64,000 nt of DNA from Rhizobium sp. NXC24 (GCF_002944315.1 NZ_CP024311.1:2518501-2582500); one strand, 5' to 3'; shown: positions 1 through 11,031, numbered from the stretch's first letter. The notes: generated from the letters alone by a model not told the origin. Program-made: numbers and translations.

Positions 1-134
1 TAGCGTTCCGCGCGACTGTCGGTGACGAGGTGCACGGAATAACCGCGCTCCTTCAGCTTGTGGGCCAATGCCTCGGCCGGAAAGACGTGGCCGCCGGTTC
101 CGCCGGCGGCAAGCAGGATAATACCTTTACTCAT
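1..134 (-). CDS. murG: MurG, UDP-GlcNAc:lipid I N-acetylglucosaminyltransferase (N-terminal fragment)
   Basis: Only the first 44 codons lie in the window; the gene runs off the left edge. The product begins [20 protein letters not shown] and so shows the MurG glycine-rich loop (GGTGGHVFP, about residues 11-19) that contacts the lipid I diphosphate. MurG adds GlcNAc to lipid I to make lipid II at the inner face of the membrane. The ATG has a GGGAG element about 8 bases upstream. It is the last dcw gene visible here, 178 bp after ftsW, a wide gap for this cluster. Confidence 0.96.
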   Translation of the reverse strand, partial: MSKGIILLAAGGTGGHVFPAEALAHKLKERGYSVHLVTDSRAER

Positions 135-316
135 GATCTTCGCTCCCGCGAATACCCCCTGCGCGAGGGCATCTCCCTAATATAGGAAGCCGCCATGCCC
201 GCGTCACTGAAGCGCTTCAAACCTCCTTCATAGACTCCCATCTTCGCGAAAGCGACCGAAGAATAGGCGTTGTCCGGGAGATGGGGATAAAGCGCAGATG
301 GGGCCAATGCGATCAC
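131..316 (-). CDS. Possible 61-residue ORF between ftsW and murG, coupled at both ends
   Basis: An open frame exactly fills the ftsW-murG interval. It starts with a GTG that overlaps the ftsW stop (GTGA) and stops with a TGA that overlaps the murG ATG (ATGA). Such four-base overlaps are typical of translationally coupled genes. The product is a small mixed-composition protein with a basic tail, no recognised domain and no obvious membrane segment. Against it: it contains AGG and AGA codons and also carries a candidate murG promoter. I do not recognise it, and the open frame may be chance. Confidence 0.28.
   Translation of the reverse strand: MIALAPSALYPHLPDNAYSSVAFAKMGVYEGGLKRFSDAGMAASYIREMPSRRGYSRERRS
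179..207 (-). promoter_or_regulatory. Candidate sigma-70 promoter for murG
   Basis: On the minus strand GTGACG (207-202) is followed after exactly 17 bases by TATATT (184-179), which is 5/6 of the -10 consensus. Transcription would start near 172, about 38 bases before murG. The site lies in the unusually long ftsW-murG interval, so it could uncouple murG from the upstream dcw transcript. Prediction from sequence only. Confidence 0.4.
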
Positions 317-1467
317 TCCGCCGGCAATCCATGCGTCACACGAAAGAGGCTGCGATCCTGCGCCCTCTTTTCCGGCCGATGGCGCGTCAGGGCCAGGATG
401 AAGCCCGCCGTCACACAGATGGCGGTCATCGACGAGCCGCCATAGGAGATCAGCGGCAGGGTCATGCCCTTGGCGGGCAGCAATTGCAGGTTCACGCCGA
501 CATTGATGATAGACTGGATACCGATCTGCAGCACCAGGCCTGCAACGGCAAAGCGGTTGAAATCATTCTTTTCCTTATAAGCATGCGACAGGCCGCGCAG
601 CACCAGAAAGGCGAAGATGCAGACGAGCACCATGCAGAAGACGACACCGAATTCCTCGGCAGCCACCGAGAAGATGAAGTCGGTATGGGCGTCCGGAATG
701 ATGCGCTTGACGATGCCTTCACCCGGCCCGACGCCGAACCAATTGCCGTGAATGATTGCTTCCTTGGCGGTATCGACCTGGAACGTATCGCCCTCGCCGG
801 TCATGAACTTGTCGACGCGGAGCGCCACGTGGGGAAAGACATAATAGGCCGCCACGAAGCCACCGACGCCGAGGCCGCCGAGCACTCCGATCCACAGCCA
901 GGGCATGCCGGCCATGAAAAACATGCCGCCCCAGACGGCGGTAGTGAGAATCGTCTGCCCAAGGTCGGGCTGGGCAACTAGGAGTGCAGCAACGATGCCG
1001 AAGAGGATGATGGCGAAGAGATTGCCCGGAATTTCCGGCTGGCGCGCATGCTCCGCAAACAGCCAGGCACAGACGACGACGAAGGCCGGCTTCATGAATT
1101 CTGATGGCTGGATGGAGAGCGCCGCGATGTTGACCCAGCGCCGCGATCCCTTGACCTCGATACCGAAGAACAAGGCGAACAGCATCATCGCCAGCGAGAC
1201 GATCAGCAGAATGACCGCCGTACGGCGCACCTGCCGGGGCGTCATGAAGGAGATGCCAATCATCGTCGCGATCGCCGGAACCAGAAACAAGGCGTGACGC
1301 TTGACGAAATGGAAGGGTTCGAGCCCGATGCGCTCGGCGACGGCGGGCGACGCCGCGAACGAGAGCATGAAGCCGATGCCGATCAGCAGGATGAACAATG
1401 CCAGGAAAATACGGTCGATGGTCCAGAACCATTCGGCCAAGGCCCCACGCTCAACGCGGCTTACCAT
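313..1467 (-). CDS. ftsW: FtsW, SEDS-family septal peptidoglycan polymerase
   Basis: A 384-residue polytopic membrane protein. It makes septal glycan strands from lipid II together with the transpeptidase FtsI encoded upstream. SEDS hallmarks are visible: GSRRWVN followed by QPSEFMK (about residues 107-127), PDAHTDFIFSVAAEEFG (about 265-281) and LPLISYGGSS (about 340-350). I chose the ATG giving MVSRVERGALAEWF, which has GGAGG about 7 bases upstream and begins one base after the murD stop. A longer in-frame extension runs into murD and lacks support. Confidence 0.95.
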   Translation of the reverse strand: MVSRVERGALAEWFWTIDRIFLALFILLIGIGFMLSFAASPAVAERIGLEPFHFVKRHALFLVPAIATMIGISFMTPRQVRRTAVILLIVSLAMMLFALFFGIEVKGSRRWVNIAALSIQPSEFMKPAFVVVCAWLFAEHARQPEIPGNLFAIILFGIVAALLVAQPDLGQTILTTAVWGGMFFMAGMPWLWIGVLGGLGVGGFVAAYYVFPHVALRVDKFMTGEGDTFQVDTAKEAIIHGNWFGVGPGEGIVKRIIPDAHTDFIFSVAAEEFGVVFCMVLVCIFAFLVLRGLSHAYKEKNDFNRFAVAGLVLQIGIQSIINVGVNLQLLPAKGMTLPLISYGGSSMTAICVTAGFILALTRHRPEKRAQDRSLFRVTHGLPAE

Positions 1468-1468
1468 A

Positions 1469-2881
1469 TCAATCGCCTCCTGTTGCTGACCCGACCAGCA
1501 TGGTGACACCTTCGACCGCAGCCACGTGGCTGACGAAGGCATCACCCCTGACCTCGAAATTCTTGTACTGATCGAAGCTTGCGCAAGCCGGTGACAACAT
1601 CACCGCCGCCGTCTCGTGTTCGTCCCTGTCGGCGTCGGCTGCGGCATGGGCGACAGCGCGCTCCAAAGTGCCGGATATTTCGTAGGGCACCTGCTCGCCG
1701 AGCGTCGCCGCGAAGGCCGGTGCCGCTTCACCGATCAGGTAGGCCTTGGCTATGCGCGGGAAGAGCGGCGCCAGCGTCGTGATACCGCCTTCTTTCGGCA
1801 GGCCGCCGGCGATCCAGTAGATATGATCGTAGCTCGAGAGCGCAGGTGCGGCGGCATCCGCATTGGTCGCCTTGGAATCATTGACGAACACGACGCGGCC
1901 ACGCCGGCCGACCGGCTGCATGCGATGCTTGAGGCCAGGAAAGGATTTGAGCCCGGCGCGGATATCGTCAGCGGAAACACCGACAGCCAGACATGCGGCT
2001 ATCGCCGCCGCGGCATTCTGCGCATTGTGACCGCCGCGCAGCGTCTGGATGCCGTCGAGATCGGCAATGTCCGAGGTTGCCCCAGTCGATGCCTGGACGA
2101 TGCGGCTGCCTTCGGCATAAAGCCCGTCAGCCAACGCATGCCGGCGCGAGATGCGGGTAACCTTGCCGCCCGCCCGTTCGACGCGATCGGCAATCAGCGA
2201 AGAATAGCTGTCGTCGACGCCGATGACGGCAACGCCGCTGCCGGCCACCAGCCGTTCCTTGATATCGGCATAATGCTGCATCGTGCCGTGCCGGTCGAGA
2301 TGATCGGGCGTCAGATTGAGTAGAATGCCGGCGGAAGGATTGAGGGTCGGGGCGAGATCGATCTGATAGGAAGAGCATTCGACGACGTAGTAGCGCTCCG
2401 CCTTCGGCGGCTCCAACGTCAGGATGGCCGTACCGATATTGCCACCGAGCTGCGTATCGCGGCCGCTCGAGTGCAGGATATGGGCAATCAATGCCGTCGT
2501 GGTCGACTTGCCGTTGGTGCCGGTGATGGCGATGAAGGGGCACTCCGGCGCATGCGCCCGCCGCTCGCGGACGAAGAGCTCGACATCGCCGATGATCTCG
2601 ACACCGGCTGCGTGAGCGAGATCGACGGTCCAGTGCGGCCTCGGATGCGTCAGCGGCACGCCGGGCGACAGCACGAATGCCGAGAGGCCGCTCCAGTCGA
2701 TCGTTCTGAGATCGGCGGCCGGGATACCTTCGGCCGCAGCCTTCGCCACGCTGTCGGGATTGTCGTCCCAGGCAGTCACCTCGGCACCACCGGCGACAAG
2801 CGCCCGCGCGGTGGCAAAACCCGAGCCACCGAGGCCGAACAATGCGACCTTTTTCCCCTTGAGCGTGGTGACAGGGATCAT
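1469..2881 (-). CDS. murD: MurD, UDP-MurNAc-L-alanine:D-glutamate ligase
   Basis: A 470-residue cytoplasmic Mur ligase that adds D-glutamate to UDP-MurNAc-L-Ala using ATP. The N-terminal Rossmann-like domain begins near residue 10 ([17 protein letters not shown]). The ATP loop [14 protein letters not shown] is near residue 118, and the Mur ligase central and C-terminal domains follow, including [12 protein letters not shown] and [14 protein letters not shown]. Length is normal for the family. It lies 7 bp after mraY and 1 bp before ftsW, consistent with a single dcw transcript. Confidence 0.97.
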   Translation of the reverse strand: MIPVTTLKGKKVALFGLGGSGFATARALVAGGAEVTAWDDNPDSVAKAAAEGIPAADLRTIDWSGLSAFVLSPGVPLTHPRPHWTVDLAHAAGVEIIGDVELFVRERRAHAPECPFIAITGTNGKSTTTALIAHILHSSGRDTQLGGNIGTAILTLEPPKAERYYVVECSSYQIDLAPTLNPSAGILLNLTPDHLDRHGTMQHYADIKERLVAGSGVAVIGVDDSYSSLIADRVERAGGKVTRISRRHALADGLYAEGSRIVQASTGATSDIADLDGIQTLRGGHNAQNAAAAIAACLAVGVSADDIRAGLKSFPGLKHRMQPVGRRGRVVFVNDSKATNADAAAPALSSYDHIYWIAGGLPKEGGITTLAPLFPRIAKAYLIGEAAPAFAATLGEQVPYEISGTLERAVAHAAADADRDEHETAAVMLSPACASFDQYKNFEVRGDAFVSHVAAVEGVTMLVGSATGGD

Positions 2882-2888
2882 CGCCGCC

Positions 2889-4010
2889 TCACCGAAGCTT
2901 CAAGGTCGAGAGGCCGATCATCGCCAGGATGACCGCAACGATCCAGAAGCGCACGACCACTTGGCTTTCCGTCCAGCCCTTCTTCTCGAAGTGATGGTGG
3001 ATCGGCGCCATCAGGAAGACGCGCCGGCCGGTCATCTTGAAGAAACCGACCTGGATGATGACCGAAAGCGCCTCCAGCACGAAGAGACCGCCGATGATCG
3101 CCATGACGATCTCATGCTTGGTAGCAACTGCCACCGAACCGATCATGCCGCCCAGCGCAAGAGAACCGGTGTCGCCCATGAAAATGGCCGCCGGCGGCGC
3201 ATTGAACCAGAGAAAGCCGAGGCCGGCGCCGATAACAGCGCCCAACACCACGGCCAATTCGCCGGTACCGGGCACGAAGTTGATCGCCAGATAGTCGGCG
3301 AAGACATAGTTGCCGGCGAGATAGGCGATAACGCCGAAGGAGGCGGCGGCAATCATGACCGGCACGATGGCAAGCCCGTCGAGACCGTCGGTCAGGTTGA
3401 CAGCGTTACCGGCGGAAACGATGACGAAAGCACCGAACAGCACGAAGAACATGCCGAGATTGAGCATGAAATTCTTGAAGAACGGGAACGCGATCGACGA
3501 ACCGAAGGTCGAACCGGCGGTACCGGAGGACAATGCCGTACTCATCATAAAATAGACGGCAATGGCGGCGATGACGAATTCGATGCCGAGGCGGGCGCGG
3601 CCGGAAAAGCCCTTATCGCTCTGCTTCGTTACCTTGAGATAATCGTCATAGAAGCCGATGGCACCGAAGCCCAATGTCACCAGCAGCGTCGCGACCACAT
3701 AGACGTTGGCAAGATCGGCCCAAAGCATTGACGACACGACGATGCCGGCCAAAATCATCAGCCCGCCCATGGTCGGCGTACCTGCCTTCTTGAAATGAGT
3801 CTGCGGACCGTCGGCGCGAATCGGCTGGCCCTTACCCTGGCGTACACGCAGGGAAGAGATGATTCGCGGCCCGAAGAGGAAGACGATCAACGCCGAAGTG
3901 AACAAAGCGCCGCCGGTGCGGAACGTGATGTATCTGAACAGATTGAGAAATCTGAAATGAGTACTGAAAAAATGAACGTGGTCCGACAGTTCGGCAAGCC
4001 AGATCAGCAT
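2889..4010 (-). CDS. mraY: MraY, phospho-MurNAc-pentapeptide translocase
   Basis: A 373-residue protein with about ten membrane segments. It transfers phospho-MurNAc-pentapeptide from UDP to undecaprenyl phosphate, forming lipid I. Conserved elements are [10 protein letters not shown] near the first cytoplasmic loop, FYDDYLKV (the aspartate pair), [13 protein letters not shown] with its catalytic aspartates, and [12 protein letters not shown] near the C-terminus. It sits 11 bp after murF and 7 bp before murD. Its product feeds MurG. Confidence 0.97.
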   Translation of the reverse strand: MLIWLAELSDHVHFFSTHFRFLNLFRYITFRTGGALFTSALIVFLFGPRIISSLRVRQGKGQPIRADGPQTHFKKAGTPTMGGLMILAGIVVSSMLWADLANVYVVATLLVTLGFGAIGFYDDYLKVTKQSDKGFSGRARLGIEFVIAAIAVYFMMSTALSSGTAGSTFGSSIAFPFFKNFMLNLGMFFVLFGAFVIVSAGNAVNLTDGLDGLAIVPVMIAAASFGVIAYLAGNYVFADYLAINFVPGTGELAVVLGAVIGAGLGFLWFNAPPAAIFMGDTGSLALGGMIGSVAVATKHEIVMAIIGGLFVLEALSVIIQVGFFKMTGRRVFLMAPIHHHFEKKGWTESQVVVRFWIVAVILAMIGLSTLKLR

Positions 4011-4021
4011 AAGAGCCCTTT

Positions 4022-5482
4022 CTAAAGCCCCTGATGGGAGTGGGGCTCCGTGTCGGCAAATGCTGGAAACTTGTCAAGCAAAGCTGCCACGATCTTCCCG
4101 AATCCTATCCCCAGCGACGATTTCACCATCAAAACGTCGCCAGGGGCGACCGAGTTGATCACGAATTCCGAGAGCTCCTCCGTCGTCTCACGATATTCGA
4201 CATGAACACTTTCCGGCAGCGCATCCCTCAACGCCGCCATCTCCGGACCTGCCAGCCAGACATGCTCGATGCCTGCCGCCAGCAGCGGACCGGCAAGATT
4301 GGCATGCACTCTCTGGGCATAATCCCCCATTTCCAGCATATCGCCGAGGATGGCGATCCGCCTGCCCGCTCTAGCGCCGACATTGGCATCCGGCGAAGAT
4401 GTCGCCAGCAGCGCGATGGCCGCGCGCATGGATGCAGGGTTGGCGTTGTAGCTTTCATCAATCAGCGTGAAGTAGCCATTGGCGATTGCGCGCTTATGGC
4501 GCTGCCCCCTGCCCTTTTCCGCCTGCAGCGTCGCCAGCGCATCGACCGCCTTGTCGAGATCGGCCTCGACGAGCATCACTGCACCGAGGACAGCCAGCGC
4601 GTTTTCCGCGATATGCCGGCCTGGCGCTCCGATCGCCACTTCCATCGTCTCGCCGCCAATTGTCAGCCACAGCGTCGAATTCTCTTCCGAGGCGTTAAAT
4701 TCCGCGAGCCGCACATCCGCCTTGGCATGCTGGCCGAAACTGTGCACATGCTCGACGCCGGCGGCCAACGCAGCGCGCTCCAGGAAATCGAACTGATCGT
4801 TGTCCCGGTTGAGGATGACGTGACCGCCCGGCACGACGCCGTCGAAAATCTCCGCCTTGGCAGCGGCAATCTCGGTGATGTTCTTGAAATTGCCGAGATG
4901 GGCCGGCGCAATCGTGGTGATGATCGCCACATGCGGCTGCACCATTCTCGTCAGCGGCCGGATCTCCTCCGGATGGTTCATGCCGATCTCGAAAACACCG
5001 AAATCCGTATCTTGAGGCATGCGCGCCAAACTCAGCGGCACGCCCCAATGATTGTTGAAGGAGGCGACGGAGGCATGCACCTTGCCCGAGGGCGACAATG
5101 TCCGGCGCAGCATCTCCTTTGTGGTGGTTTTGCCGACCGAGCCAGTCACAGCGATGATGCTCGCCTGCGTACGCTGACGGGCGGCAACGCCAAGCCTGGC
5201 GAGCCCAGCCAATACGTCGTCGACAACGATCTTTGGCACGGTCAGCCGGCCCATCGCCGGCAACCGCGCCTCGCTGATCACGATCAACGCCGCGCCGTTC
5301 GCCATCGCCAAGTTGGCGTAGTCATGGCCATCGACGCGATCGCCCTTGATGGCGAAGAAAGCTTCGCCCGGCTTGATCGAACGGCTGTCGATGGAAATCC
5401 CCGTAACGCCCTCAGGCAGCACTCCGAAGGAGCGGCCCGCAATGGCGGCGATCATGTCTTCAGTTGTCCATAGCCAGCTCAA
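4022..5482 (-). CDS. murF: MurF, UDP-MurNAc-tripeptide:D-Ala-D-Ala ligase (TTG start)
   Basis: A 486-residue Mur ligase that adds D-Ala-D-Ala to complete the UDP-MurNAc-pentapeptide. The ATP loop is [14 protein letters not shown] (about residue 115), followed by [14 protein letters not shown] and [14 protein letters not shown], both typical of MurF. The best start is a TTG at 5482 overlapping the murE stop (TTGA), which keeps the N-terminus [13 protein letters not shown]. The first in-frame ATG is nine codons later and would remove it. Very tight coupling to murE. Confidence 0.95.
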   Translation of the reverse strand: MSWLWTTEDMIAAIAGRSFGVLPEGVTGISIDSRSIKPGEAFFAIKGDRVDGHDYANLAMANGAALIVISEARLPAMGRLTVPKIVVDDVLAGLARLGVAARQRTQASIIAVTGSVGKTTTKEMLRRTLSPSGKVHASVASFNNHWGVPLSLARMPQDTDFGVFEIGMNHPEEIRPLTRMVQPHVAIITTIAPAHLGNFKNITEIAAAKAEIFDGVVPGGHVILNRDNDQFDFLERAALAAGVEHVHSFGQHAKADVRLAEFNASEENSTLWLTIGGETMEVAIGAPGRHIAENALAVLGAVMLVEADLDKAVDALATLQAEKGRGQRHKRAIANGYFTLIDESYNANPASMRAAIALLATSSPDANVGARAGRRIAILGDMLEMGDYAQRVHANLAGPLLAAGIEHVWLAGPEMAALRDALPESVHVEYRETTEELSEFVINSVAPGDVLMVKSSLGIGFGKIVAALLDKFPAFADTEPHSHQGL

Positions 5483-6942
5483 GACTTTACCTCCTCCAGT
5501 GCTTTGCGCAGTTCGGCATGGTCGGAGAAAGGCAGCGTCACGCTGCCGATCGTCTGACCTTCCTCATGCCCCTTGCCCGCGACGATCAGCGTATCGCCGG
5601 ATTTCAGCATGCCGACTGCCTCGCGGATCGCCTTGGCGCGATCGCCGATCTCGGTGGCGCAGGGTGCCGCGGCCATGATCTCGGCGCGGATCGCCGCCGG
5701 CTCTTCGGAGCGCGGATTGTCGTCGGTGACCACAACCACATCGGCTAGACGGCAGGCGATTTCGCCCATGATCGGCCGCTTGCCGCGATCGCGGTCGCCG
5801 CCGCAGCCGAAGACGACGATGACACGGCCGGTGGTGAACGGCCGCACCGAATTCAGCACATTTTCCAAGGCATCCGGCTTGTGCGCATAGTCAACATAGG
5901 CAAGTGCGCCATCATGGGTATGACCGACAAGCTCCAATCGCCCGGAAGCGCCGGAGAGCTTTTCCAGCGCCGCCATGGCAACCGGCGCGGCAACGCCGGT
6001 GGAAATGGCAAGACCGGCGGCAACGAGCGTATTGGCCACTTGGAAATCGCCGGCAAGCGGGATGTGAACCTCGAAAATATCGTCACCCAGATGCACTTCC
6101 GCGATCTGCTTATGACGGAAATGCTCGACACGCTTCAACGCCAGGAAATCGCCCTTGCGGCCGACAGTGCGTATATCCTGCCCCGCGTTGCGCGCAGCGG
6201 CAATCGCCTGTTCCGACCACGCATCGTCGGCAAAGATCACGGCCGGCGAGCCTTTCGGCAGCAGATCCCTGAACAGCCGCATCTTGGCGGCCAGGTAATC
6301 CTCGACGGTCGGGTGATAGTCCATATGGTCGCGGCCGAGATTGGTGAAGGCGGCAGCAGCAAGCCTGACGCCATCGAGGCGGAATTGGTCGAGGCCATGG
6401 CTGGAGGCTTCCATCGCCGCATGGGTGACGCCCTCATCCGAAAGCTCGGCAAGCAACTGATGCAGCGACACCGGATCGGGTGTCGTCAGCGAACCGTAAT
6501 CGTTACGCGTCGGTGATATAACACCGGTCGTTCCAATCATTGCCGCCGGATGGCCCGCATGCGCCCATATCTGCCGAGTGAAAGAAGCGACGGAGGTCTT
6601 GCCGGCGGTGCCGGTAACGGCGACCATCGTCTCCGGTTGCCTGTCGTAAAAGCGGGAAGCAGCAACGGCGAGGAAACGCCGCGGCTCCGCAACGGTCAAC
6701 AGCGGCGCACCAGCGGCGACCGCACCCTGGCCGGCAACAATGACAGATGCACCACGCAAAACGGCATCAGCAATGAAACTTGCGCCATCGGCCTTCGTGC
6801 CGGCGACAGCTATGAAAGCCATGCCGGGCGCAACCTTACGGCTATCGGCGGAAAGGCCTGTTATCTCAAGATCGCCAAGTGTCCCGCCAATTTGTTCATT
6901 GAGTTCCGGAAACGCATTTCCGGCAATATCCCGCAAGTTCAT
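5479..6942 (-). CDS. murE: MurE, UDP-MurNAc-dipeptide:meso-diaminopimelate ligase
   Basis: A 487-residue cytoplasmic Mur ligase. The ATP loop is [13 protein letters not shown]. The DNPR motif in [12 protein letters not shown] marks specificity for meso-diaminopimelate rather than lysine, as expected in a Gram-negative. The chosen ATG gives [15 protein letters not shown]. An in-frame extension of about 66 codons towards ftsI looks noncoding (arginine/serine-rich, unlike MurE). The 64-bp ftsI-murE gap is among the larger ones in the cluster. Confidence 0.95.
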   Translation of the reverse strand: MNLRDIAGNAFPELNEQIGGTLGDLEITGLSADSRKVAPGMAFIAVAGTKADGASFIADAVLRGASVIVAGQGAVAAGAPLLTVAEPRRFLAVAASRFYDRQPETMVAVTGTAGKTSVASFTRQIWAHAGHPAAMIGTTGVISPTRNDYGSLTTPDPVSLHQLLAELSDEGVTHAAMEASSHGLDQFRLDGVRLAAAAFTNLGRDHMDYHPTVEDYLAAKMRLFRDLLPKGSPAVIFADDAWSEQAIAAARNAGQDIRTVGRKGDFLALKRVEHFRHKQIAEVHLGDDIFEVHIPLAGDFQVANTLVAAGLAISTGVAAPVAMAALEKLSGASGRLELVGHTHDGALAYVDYAHKPDALENVLNSVRPFTTGRVIVVFGCGGDRDRGKRPIMGEIACRLADVVVVTDDNPRSEEPAAIRAEIMAAAPCATEIGDRAKAIREAVGMLKSGDTLIVAGKGHEEGQTIGSVTLPFSDHAELRKALEEVKS

Positions 6943-7006
6943 CGAATATACTTTTCGTTCTTGATCAGTCCGCCCCTCGCGAATCGACCCGTTTATTCTT
7001 TCACGC

Positions 7007-8758
7007 TTAATAAGACACCAGCAAGGCGGAGTTACCGTTTCCGAAACTCGGTTGGATTCCGAGGATCGGCGCTGCCCGGGCGATGATATCGCGAGCGATC
7101 GGCGCCGCCGTGTATGCCGAGATCGTGCCGCCATGTTCACCGGTCTTCGGCTCGTCGCAGAAGGTCATGATGACATATTGCGGATTGTCGATCGGGAAGG
7201 CAGCCAGGAAGGTGTTGAAGTTCAGCGTATGCGAATAGTGGCCGTTGACGACCTTGTCGGCCGTGCCGGTTTTACTGCCAACATCGTAGCCGGGCACGCG
7301 AGCGGCGCGGCCGGAACCCTTGGAGCCGTTGAAATCGAGCAGGAAGCGGATGTCGTCGCTCGTGCTCTTCTTGACGACAGTCTTGGCGATCGCGTCGGCC
7401 TGTTCGCGGGTCCGCGGCAGGAAGGTCGGCTCGATCAGCTTGCCGCCATTGACGAGAGCCGCACCGGCAACCGCTGTCTGCAGCGGCGTGGTGGAGACGC
7501 CGTGGCCGAAGGAGATGGTAATCGAGTTGATCTTCTTCCACACGCGCGGCTGCGTCGGCATCTTCACTTCCGGCAGCTCGGTGTTCAACTTGGTGAGCAG
7601 CCCCATCCGCGTCAGGAATTCCTTGTGCGCGTCGATACCGACTATGTCGGCAATCTTTGCCGTGCCGATGTTGGACGAATACTGGAAGATTTCCGGAACC
7701 GTCAGCACACGATGCTGACCGTGGAAGTCGTGAATGGTGAAGCCGCCGATGCGGATCGGATTGGTGGCGTCGAAGGCATCGCGCAGCGTCACCTTGCCAG
7801 CATCAAGCGCCATCGCCATGGTGAAGGTCTTGAACGTCGATCCCATTTCGAACGTGCCGTTCGTCATACGGTTCAGCCAGCCTTCTGCAGCGCCTTCGTT
7901 CGGATAATTCGGATCGAAATCGGGTGCCGACGCCATGGCCAGCACTTCGCCGGTGCGGGCGTCGAGCACCGCGGCACCGGCACCCTTTGCCTGGAAATTA
8001 TTGACGGCATTGACGACGGCGTCATGCACGATGTCCTGCACGCGAAGATCGATCGACAGCTTCACCGGCTGCAGCGGCTGGTCGGTGGTCATGCCGGCAG
8101 CCGCGAGATCGGCAAGCCCCTGGTCGTCGATATATTTCTCCATACCGGTGACGCCGCGGTTGTCGATATTGACGTAGCCGAGAATATGGGCAGCGGTCGA
8201 ACCGCCGGGATAGAAGCGGCGTTTTTCCGGACGGAAACCGATGCCGGGAATGCCGAGCGCCAGGATCTGGCTCTGCTGTTTCGGCGTCAACTGGCGGCGA
8301 AGCCAGGCGAAATGCGAGGTTTTGACGGCCAGCTTTTTATAGGTGCCCTTGGTGTCGAGATCGGGCAGCACGGTGCGCAATTGCTCGACCGCTTCATCGG
8401 GATCGATGATCTTGTTCGGTTCGGCAAACAGCGACACCGTGCGGATATCGGTCGCAAGCAGTGCGCCGTTGCGGTCGACGATATCGGGGCGCGATGCCAT
8501 CAGCCGGTCCGGCGGCAGGATGCTCGACGTCGTATCCGGCGGCGTCATGGCGAACTGAGCAAGACGACCGCCGATGATGCAGTAGACAACGGCAAAGCTC
8601 GCAACCAACAGAATGACGCGGCTTTTGGCCTGATTAGACTTGCGCTTACGGGCACCTTCGAAGGTCGAACGGCCAAAGCCGTCATTCGGGCGGTTATTGC
8701 CGTCGGTGGAGAAATGTGCCTTGCTTTTCAAGACCATGATGCGCGAAAGAAAAGACAT
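7007..8758 (-). CDS. ftsI: FtsI (PBP3), septal peptidoglycan transpeptidase
   Basis: A 583-residue class B penicillin-binding protein that crosslinks septal peptidoglycan with FtsW. It has a basic N-terminus, one membrane anchor (about residues 48-66), a PBP dimerisation domain, then the transpeptidase domain. The three active-site motifs are STFK (in [12 protein letters not shown]), YSSN (SxN) and SKTGTADK (KTG). The ATG at 8758 shares one base with the ftsL stop; a GTG one codon earlier is possible. Length is normal. Confidence 0.95.
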   Translation of the reverse strand: MSFLSRIMVLKSKAHFSTDGNNRPNDGFGRSTFEGARKRKSNQAKSRVILLVASFAVVYCIIGGRLAQFAMTPPDTTSSILPPDRLMASRPDIVDRNGALLATDIRTVSLFAEPNKIIDPDEAVEQLRTVLPDLDTKGTYKKLAVKTSHFAWLRRQLTPKQQSQILALGIPGIGFRPEKRRFYPGGSTAAHILGYVNIDNRGVTGMEKYIDDQGLADLAAAGMTTDQPLQPVKLSIDLRVQDIVHDAVVNAVNNFQAKGAGAAVLDARTGEVLAMASAPDFDPNYPNEGAAEGWLNRMTNGTFEMGSTFKTFTMAMALDAGKVTLRDAFDATNPIRIGGFTIHDFHGQHRVLTVPEIFQYSSNIGTAKIADIVGIDAHKEFLTRMGLLTKLNTELPEVKMPTQPRVWKKINSITISFGHGVSTTPLQTAVAGAALVNGGKLIEPTFLPRTREQADAIAKTVVKKSTSDDIRFLLDFNGSKGSGRAARVPGYDVGSKTGTADKVVNGHYSHTLNFNTFLAAFPIDNPQYVIMTFCDEPKTGEHGGTISAYTAAPIARDIIARAAPILGIQPSFGNGNSALLVSY

Positions 8759-9303
8759 CACTCGTCCACCGATCCCGTTGCGATATTGTCGACTTCTTGT
8801 TTTTTGCGCTTCAGCAGCGACGGCGCCTTGGCGACCGGACGCGGCGCGGGAGCGGCGGCGACATCGGCGATCGCCTTCCTGATCTCGGCATCCGTCGTGT
8901 CGCCACTCTTCGATGCCGCGCTGGCGCTCGAGTGGGGTTTCGCATTTCCGGCCTTGGTCGTCTTGTCAGGCGTGGCGGCATCCTTGGCATCGGCGACGGT
9001 TTCCGGCGGAACCTGCGAGCGGAGCATCGGCAATTCGCTCGGCTGAACAATCGCCGTCGACAGCGTCGGCTGCAATTTGAGTTCGCTGCTGTAGTTGTTG
9101 ACCAATCGCTCCAGGCGGTTTGGCTGCACGACCAGCGCCCAATCCGCCTTCAGAAGCTCGATCGTGTCCTTCTCCAGCTTGATTTCCGATTCGAGGCGGT
9201 GAACCTCTTCGAGCTTCAGTTCGGCACGATGCTTGATCGTGTAGGTCACGGTGGCCATCGCTGTCATGACGCCAATCAGGACGATGTCAAAAGTCTTCAG
9301 CAT
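8758..9303 (-). CDS. ftsL: FtsL-like division protein with an extended C-terminal tail
   Basis: A 181-residue bitopic protein placed between rsmH and ftsI, the classic ftsL position. It has a short N-terminus, one membrane segment (about residues 5-22), then a heptad-rich stretch (about 28-60: ELKLEEVHRLESEIKLEKD) expected to form the coiled coil with FtsB/DivIC. The last 80 or so residues are Ala/Pro/Thr/Lys-rich and probably disordered, so it is longer than the roughly 120-residue enterobacterial FtsL. Identity rests on topology and synteny. It starts 1 bp after the rsmH stop. Confidence 0.85.
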   Translation of the reverse strand: MLKTFDIVLIGVMTAMATVTYTIKHRAELKLEEVHRLESEIKLEKDTIELLKADWALVVQPNRLERLVNNYSSELKLQPTLSTAIVQPSELPMLRSQVPPETVADAKDAATPDKTTKAGNAKPHSSASAASKSGDTTDAEIRKAIADVAAAPAPRPVAKAPSLLKRKKQEVDNIATGSVDE

Positions 9304-9304
9304 A

Positions 9305-10330
9305 TCAACCTCCGAGCTTTCCGAGACTGGCGAGATTGGGCAGATCGAAGATCGAGAGATCGGCAGCCTCGGCGGGCGCAGCGGTGCGAAGACCCGCGCG
9401 CAGCTTGGCCGAACGCGCCCGCGGATTGGCCTCCGCTTCCGCATCGCTTGCCGAAACCATCGACTTGCCGATCGGATCGAAGGTCGCGAGCCGCTCATGA
9501 ACCATGGGCATATGACGAGAACCGGTGGCACGGCCGGAGCGATCGGCGAAGAACTTCTTGACGATCCGGTCTTCCAGTGAATGAAAGGTAACGACAACCA
9601 GACGCCCGCCGGGCTTCAGCACGCGCTCGGCCGCAAACAGCGCCTGCGCCAATTCGCCAAGCTCGTCGTTGACGAAAATGCGCAGCGCCTGGAAAACACG
9701 GGTCGCCGGATGGATCTTGTCCTTGGCCTTTCGCGGCGTGACGATCTCGATCAGACCAGCGAGATCGCGGGTCGTAACGAACGGCGCTTCCGCCCGACGC
9801 TTTTCGATCGCATGGGCAATGCGCGGCGCCTGCTTTTCTTCCCCGAGGAAGGCGAAGATACGGATGAGATCGGCGAGCTTGGCGCGGTTGACGACATCGG
9901 CGGCCGATACGCCACTTGCCGACATGCGCATGTCGAGCGGGCCGTTCTTATTGAACGAGAAACCGCGCTCGGCCTCGTCGAGTTGCATGGAAGAGACACC
10001 GATATCGAGCACGACACCATCGAGCCCACCCTGCGGCGCATGATCGGCAAGCTGCGAAAACTGCGAACGAATAAGTGAAAGATGACCCGCATGAGCGGCA
10101 ACCATCGCCTGCCCCGCCGCGATCGCCGTCGGATCACGATCGAGCGCGATCACATCGGCACCACCAGACAGAATAGCAGAGGTATAGCCACCAGCACCGA
10201 ACGTGCCGTCGAGAATGACCTTGCCGGCGGCCGGTGCCAGCGCCTCAAGCACCTCAGCAAGAAGAACCGGAATGTGACGAACCGGTCCGCCACCAGCATC
10301 AGTCGAGCCTCCGCCAGGATTCGCCGCCAT
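9305..10330 (-). CDS. rsmH: RsmH, 16S rRNA (cytosine1402-N4)-methyltransferase
   Basis: A 341-residue SAM-dependent methyltransferase (formerly MraW) that modifies C1402 in the ribosomal P site. SAM-binding motif I is [15 protein letters not shown], followed by [19 protein letters not shown] and [16 protein letters not shown] are family signatures. The ATG gives [24 protein letters not shown], 14 bp after mraZ. A much longer upstream frame only reads across mraZ in another phase and is not used. Confidence 0.96.
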   Translation of the reverse strand: MAANPGGGSTDAGGGPVRHIPVLLAEVLEALAPAAGKVILDGTFGAGGYTSAILSGGADVIALDRDPTAIAAGQAMVAAHAGHLSLIRSQFSQLADHAPQGGLDGVVLDIGVSSMQLDEAERGFSFNKNGPLDMRMSASGVSAADVVNRAKLADLIRIFAFLGEEKQAPRIAHAIEKRRAEAPFVTTRDLAGLIEIVTPRKAKDKIHPATRVFQALRIFVNDELGELAQALFAAERVLKPGGRLVVVTFHSLEDRIVKKFFADRSGRATGSRHMPMVHERLATFDPIGKSMVSASDAEAEANPRARSAKLRAGLRTAAPAEAADLSIFDLPNLASLGKLGG

Positions 10331-10344
10331 TCCGTTTCCCCGTT

Positions 10345-10785
10345 CTATTCTGAGCGCCTGCCCGCCAGCTTGCGCTCCTCTCGTGCCTGCGCCTGCAAGA
10401 CCTGAAAAGCCTCCGGCTGCCACAGTTGAAAATGATCCGCCCGACCAACGAAGGTCACCTCGTTGGCGATACCGGTGAAACCGCGGATAAAATCCGTGAC
10501 CATCAGCCGCCCTTCCGCATCGAGCCTCATAAAGACCCCGCCCCCGTGAATGAGGAGCGACATCTGGTTCGCCGCCGGCGAAAAAGGATCGTCCGCCGCA
10601 ATCTGCCGCTCGAACCGATCGAGCAGATCGAGACCGCCGACGCTGATCGCCGGAAACACAAAATCCTGGAAACAATACAGCTCCTGGATATTGCGCTCCG
10701 CCAGCACGGAACGAAATGCCGCCGGCACGGATACCCGGCCCTTGGCATCGATCCTGTTGGTCGCATTCGATAGGAAGCGGTTCAT
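10345..10785 (-). CDS. mraZ: MraZ, DNA-binding regulator at the head of the dcw cluster
   Basis: A 146-residue AbrB-like protein with two MraZ repeats. Each carries the DxxGR motif: [14 protein letters not shown] (about residues 12-25) and [14 protein letters not shown] (about 88-101). MraZ forms ring-shaped oligomers and in E. coli represses its own dcw promoter through spaced TGGGN boxes. Four such boxes lie 177-211 bp upstream here. The ATG gives [17 protein letters not shown]; an upstream alternative adds only four residues. Confidence 0.95.
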   Translation of the reverse strand: MNRFLSNATNRIDAKGRVSVPAAFRSVLAERNIQELYCFQDFVFPAISVGGLDLLDRFERQIAADDPFSPAANQMSLLIHGGGVFMRLDAEGRLMVTDFIRGFTGIANEVTFVGRADHFQLWQPEAFQVLQAQAREERKLAGRRSE

Positions 10786-10961
10786 GACGCGAAACACCCG
10801 TTTCCCATGACTTACGGGCGATCATTCGCCCGCAGACATAGCCAAAATCGGACACAGCTTCGCAAGCCGAAAGAGAGAATACTCTTCCGACACCCCCAAG
10901 AAAGGAGGGATCATGGCTTTGCGATGAATGGGCGATGATTTGCCCTTGTGCAGTGTGCTTT

Positions 10962-10996
10962 TGGGATACCATGGGACCATATGGGCGTCAATGGGA
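10962..10996 (-). promoter_or_regulatory. dcw promoter overlapped by four MraZ-type TGGGN boxes
   Basis: On the plus strand TGGG occurs at 10962, 10972, 10982 and 10992, giving four TGGGN units with five-base spacers and an exact 10-bp period. On the minus strand TTGACG (10991-10986), a 17-base spacer and TATCCC (10968-10963) form a plausible promoter towards mraZ, entirely inside the box array. Established in E. coli: MraZ binds TGGGN repeats at its own promoter. Inferred here: autorepression of the dcw operon. The boxes read on the strand opposite to mraZ transcription. Confidence 0.6.
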
Positions 10997-11031
10997 TGAA
11001 GCCACAGAGACGTGGCCACAGCCTGAATATT

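Noticed and set aside
7052..9046. Long plus-strand open frame of over 600 codons opposite ftsI and ftsL
   Set aside because: It is antisense to two certain genes, Arg/Asp/Gly-rich with no domain, and arises from GC-rich codon bias. Similar antisense frames at 2760-3731, 4034-5473, 41436-43049, 44335-46071 and 48143-49114 were dropped for the same reason.
10962..10996. Short regular repeats as a CRISPR-like array
   Set aside because: The unit is only TGGGN with five-base spacers; it fits MraZ boxes, and no CRISPR repeat or cas gene is present.
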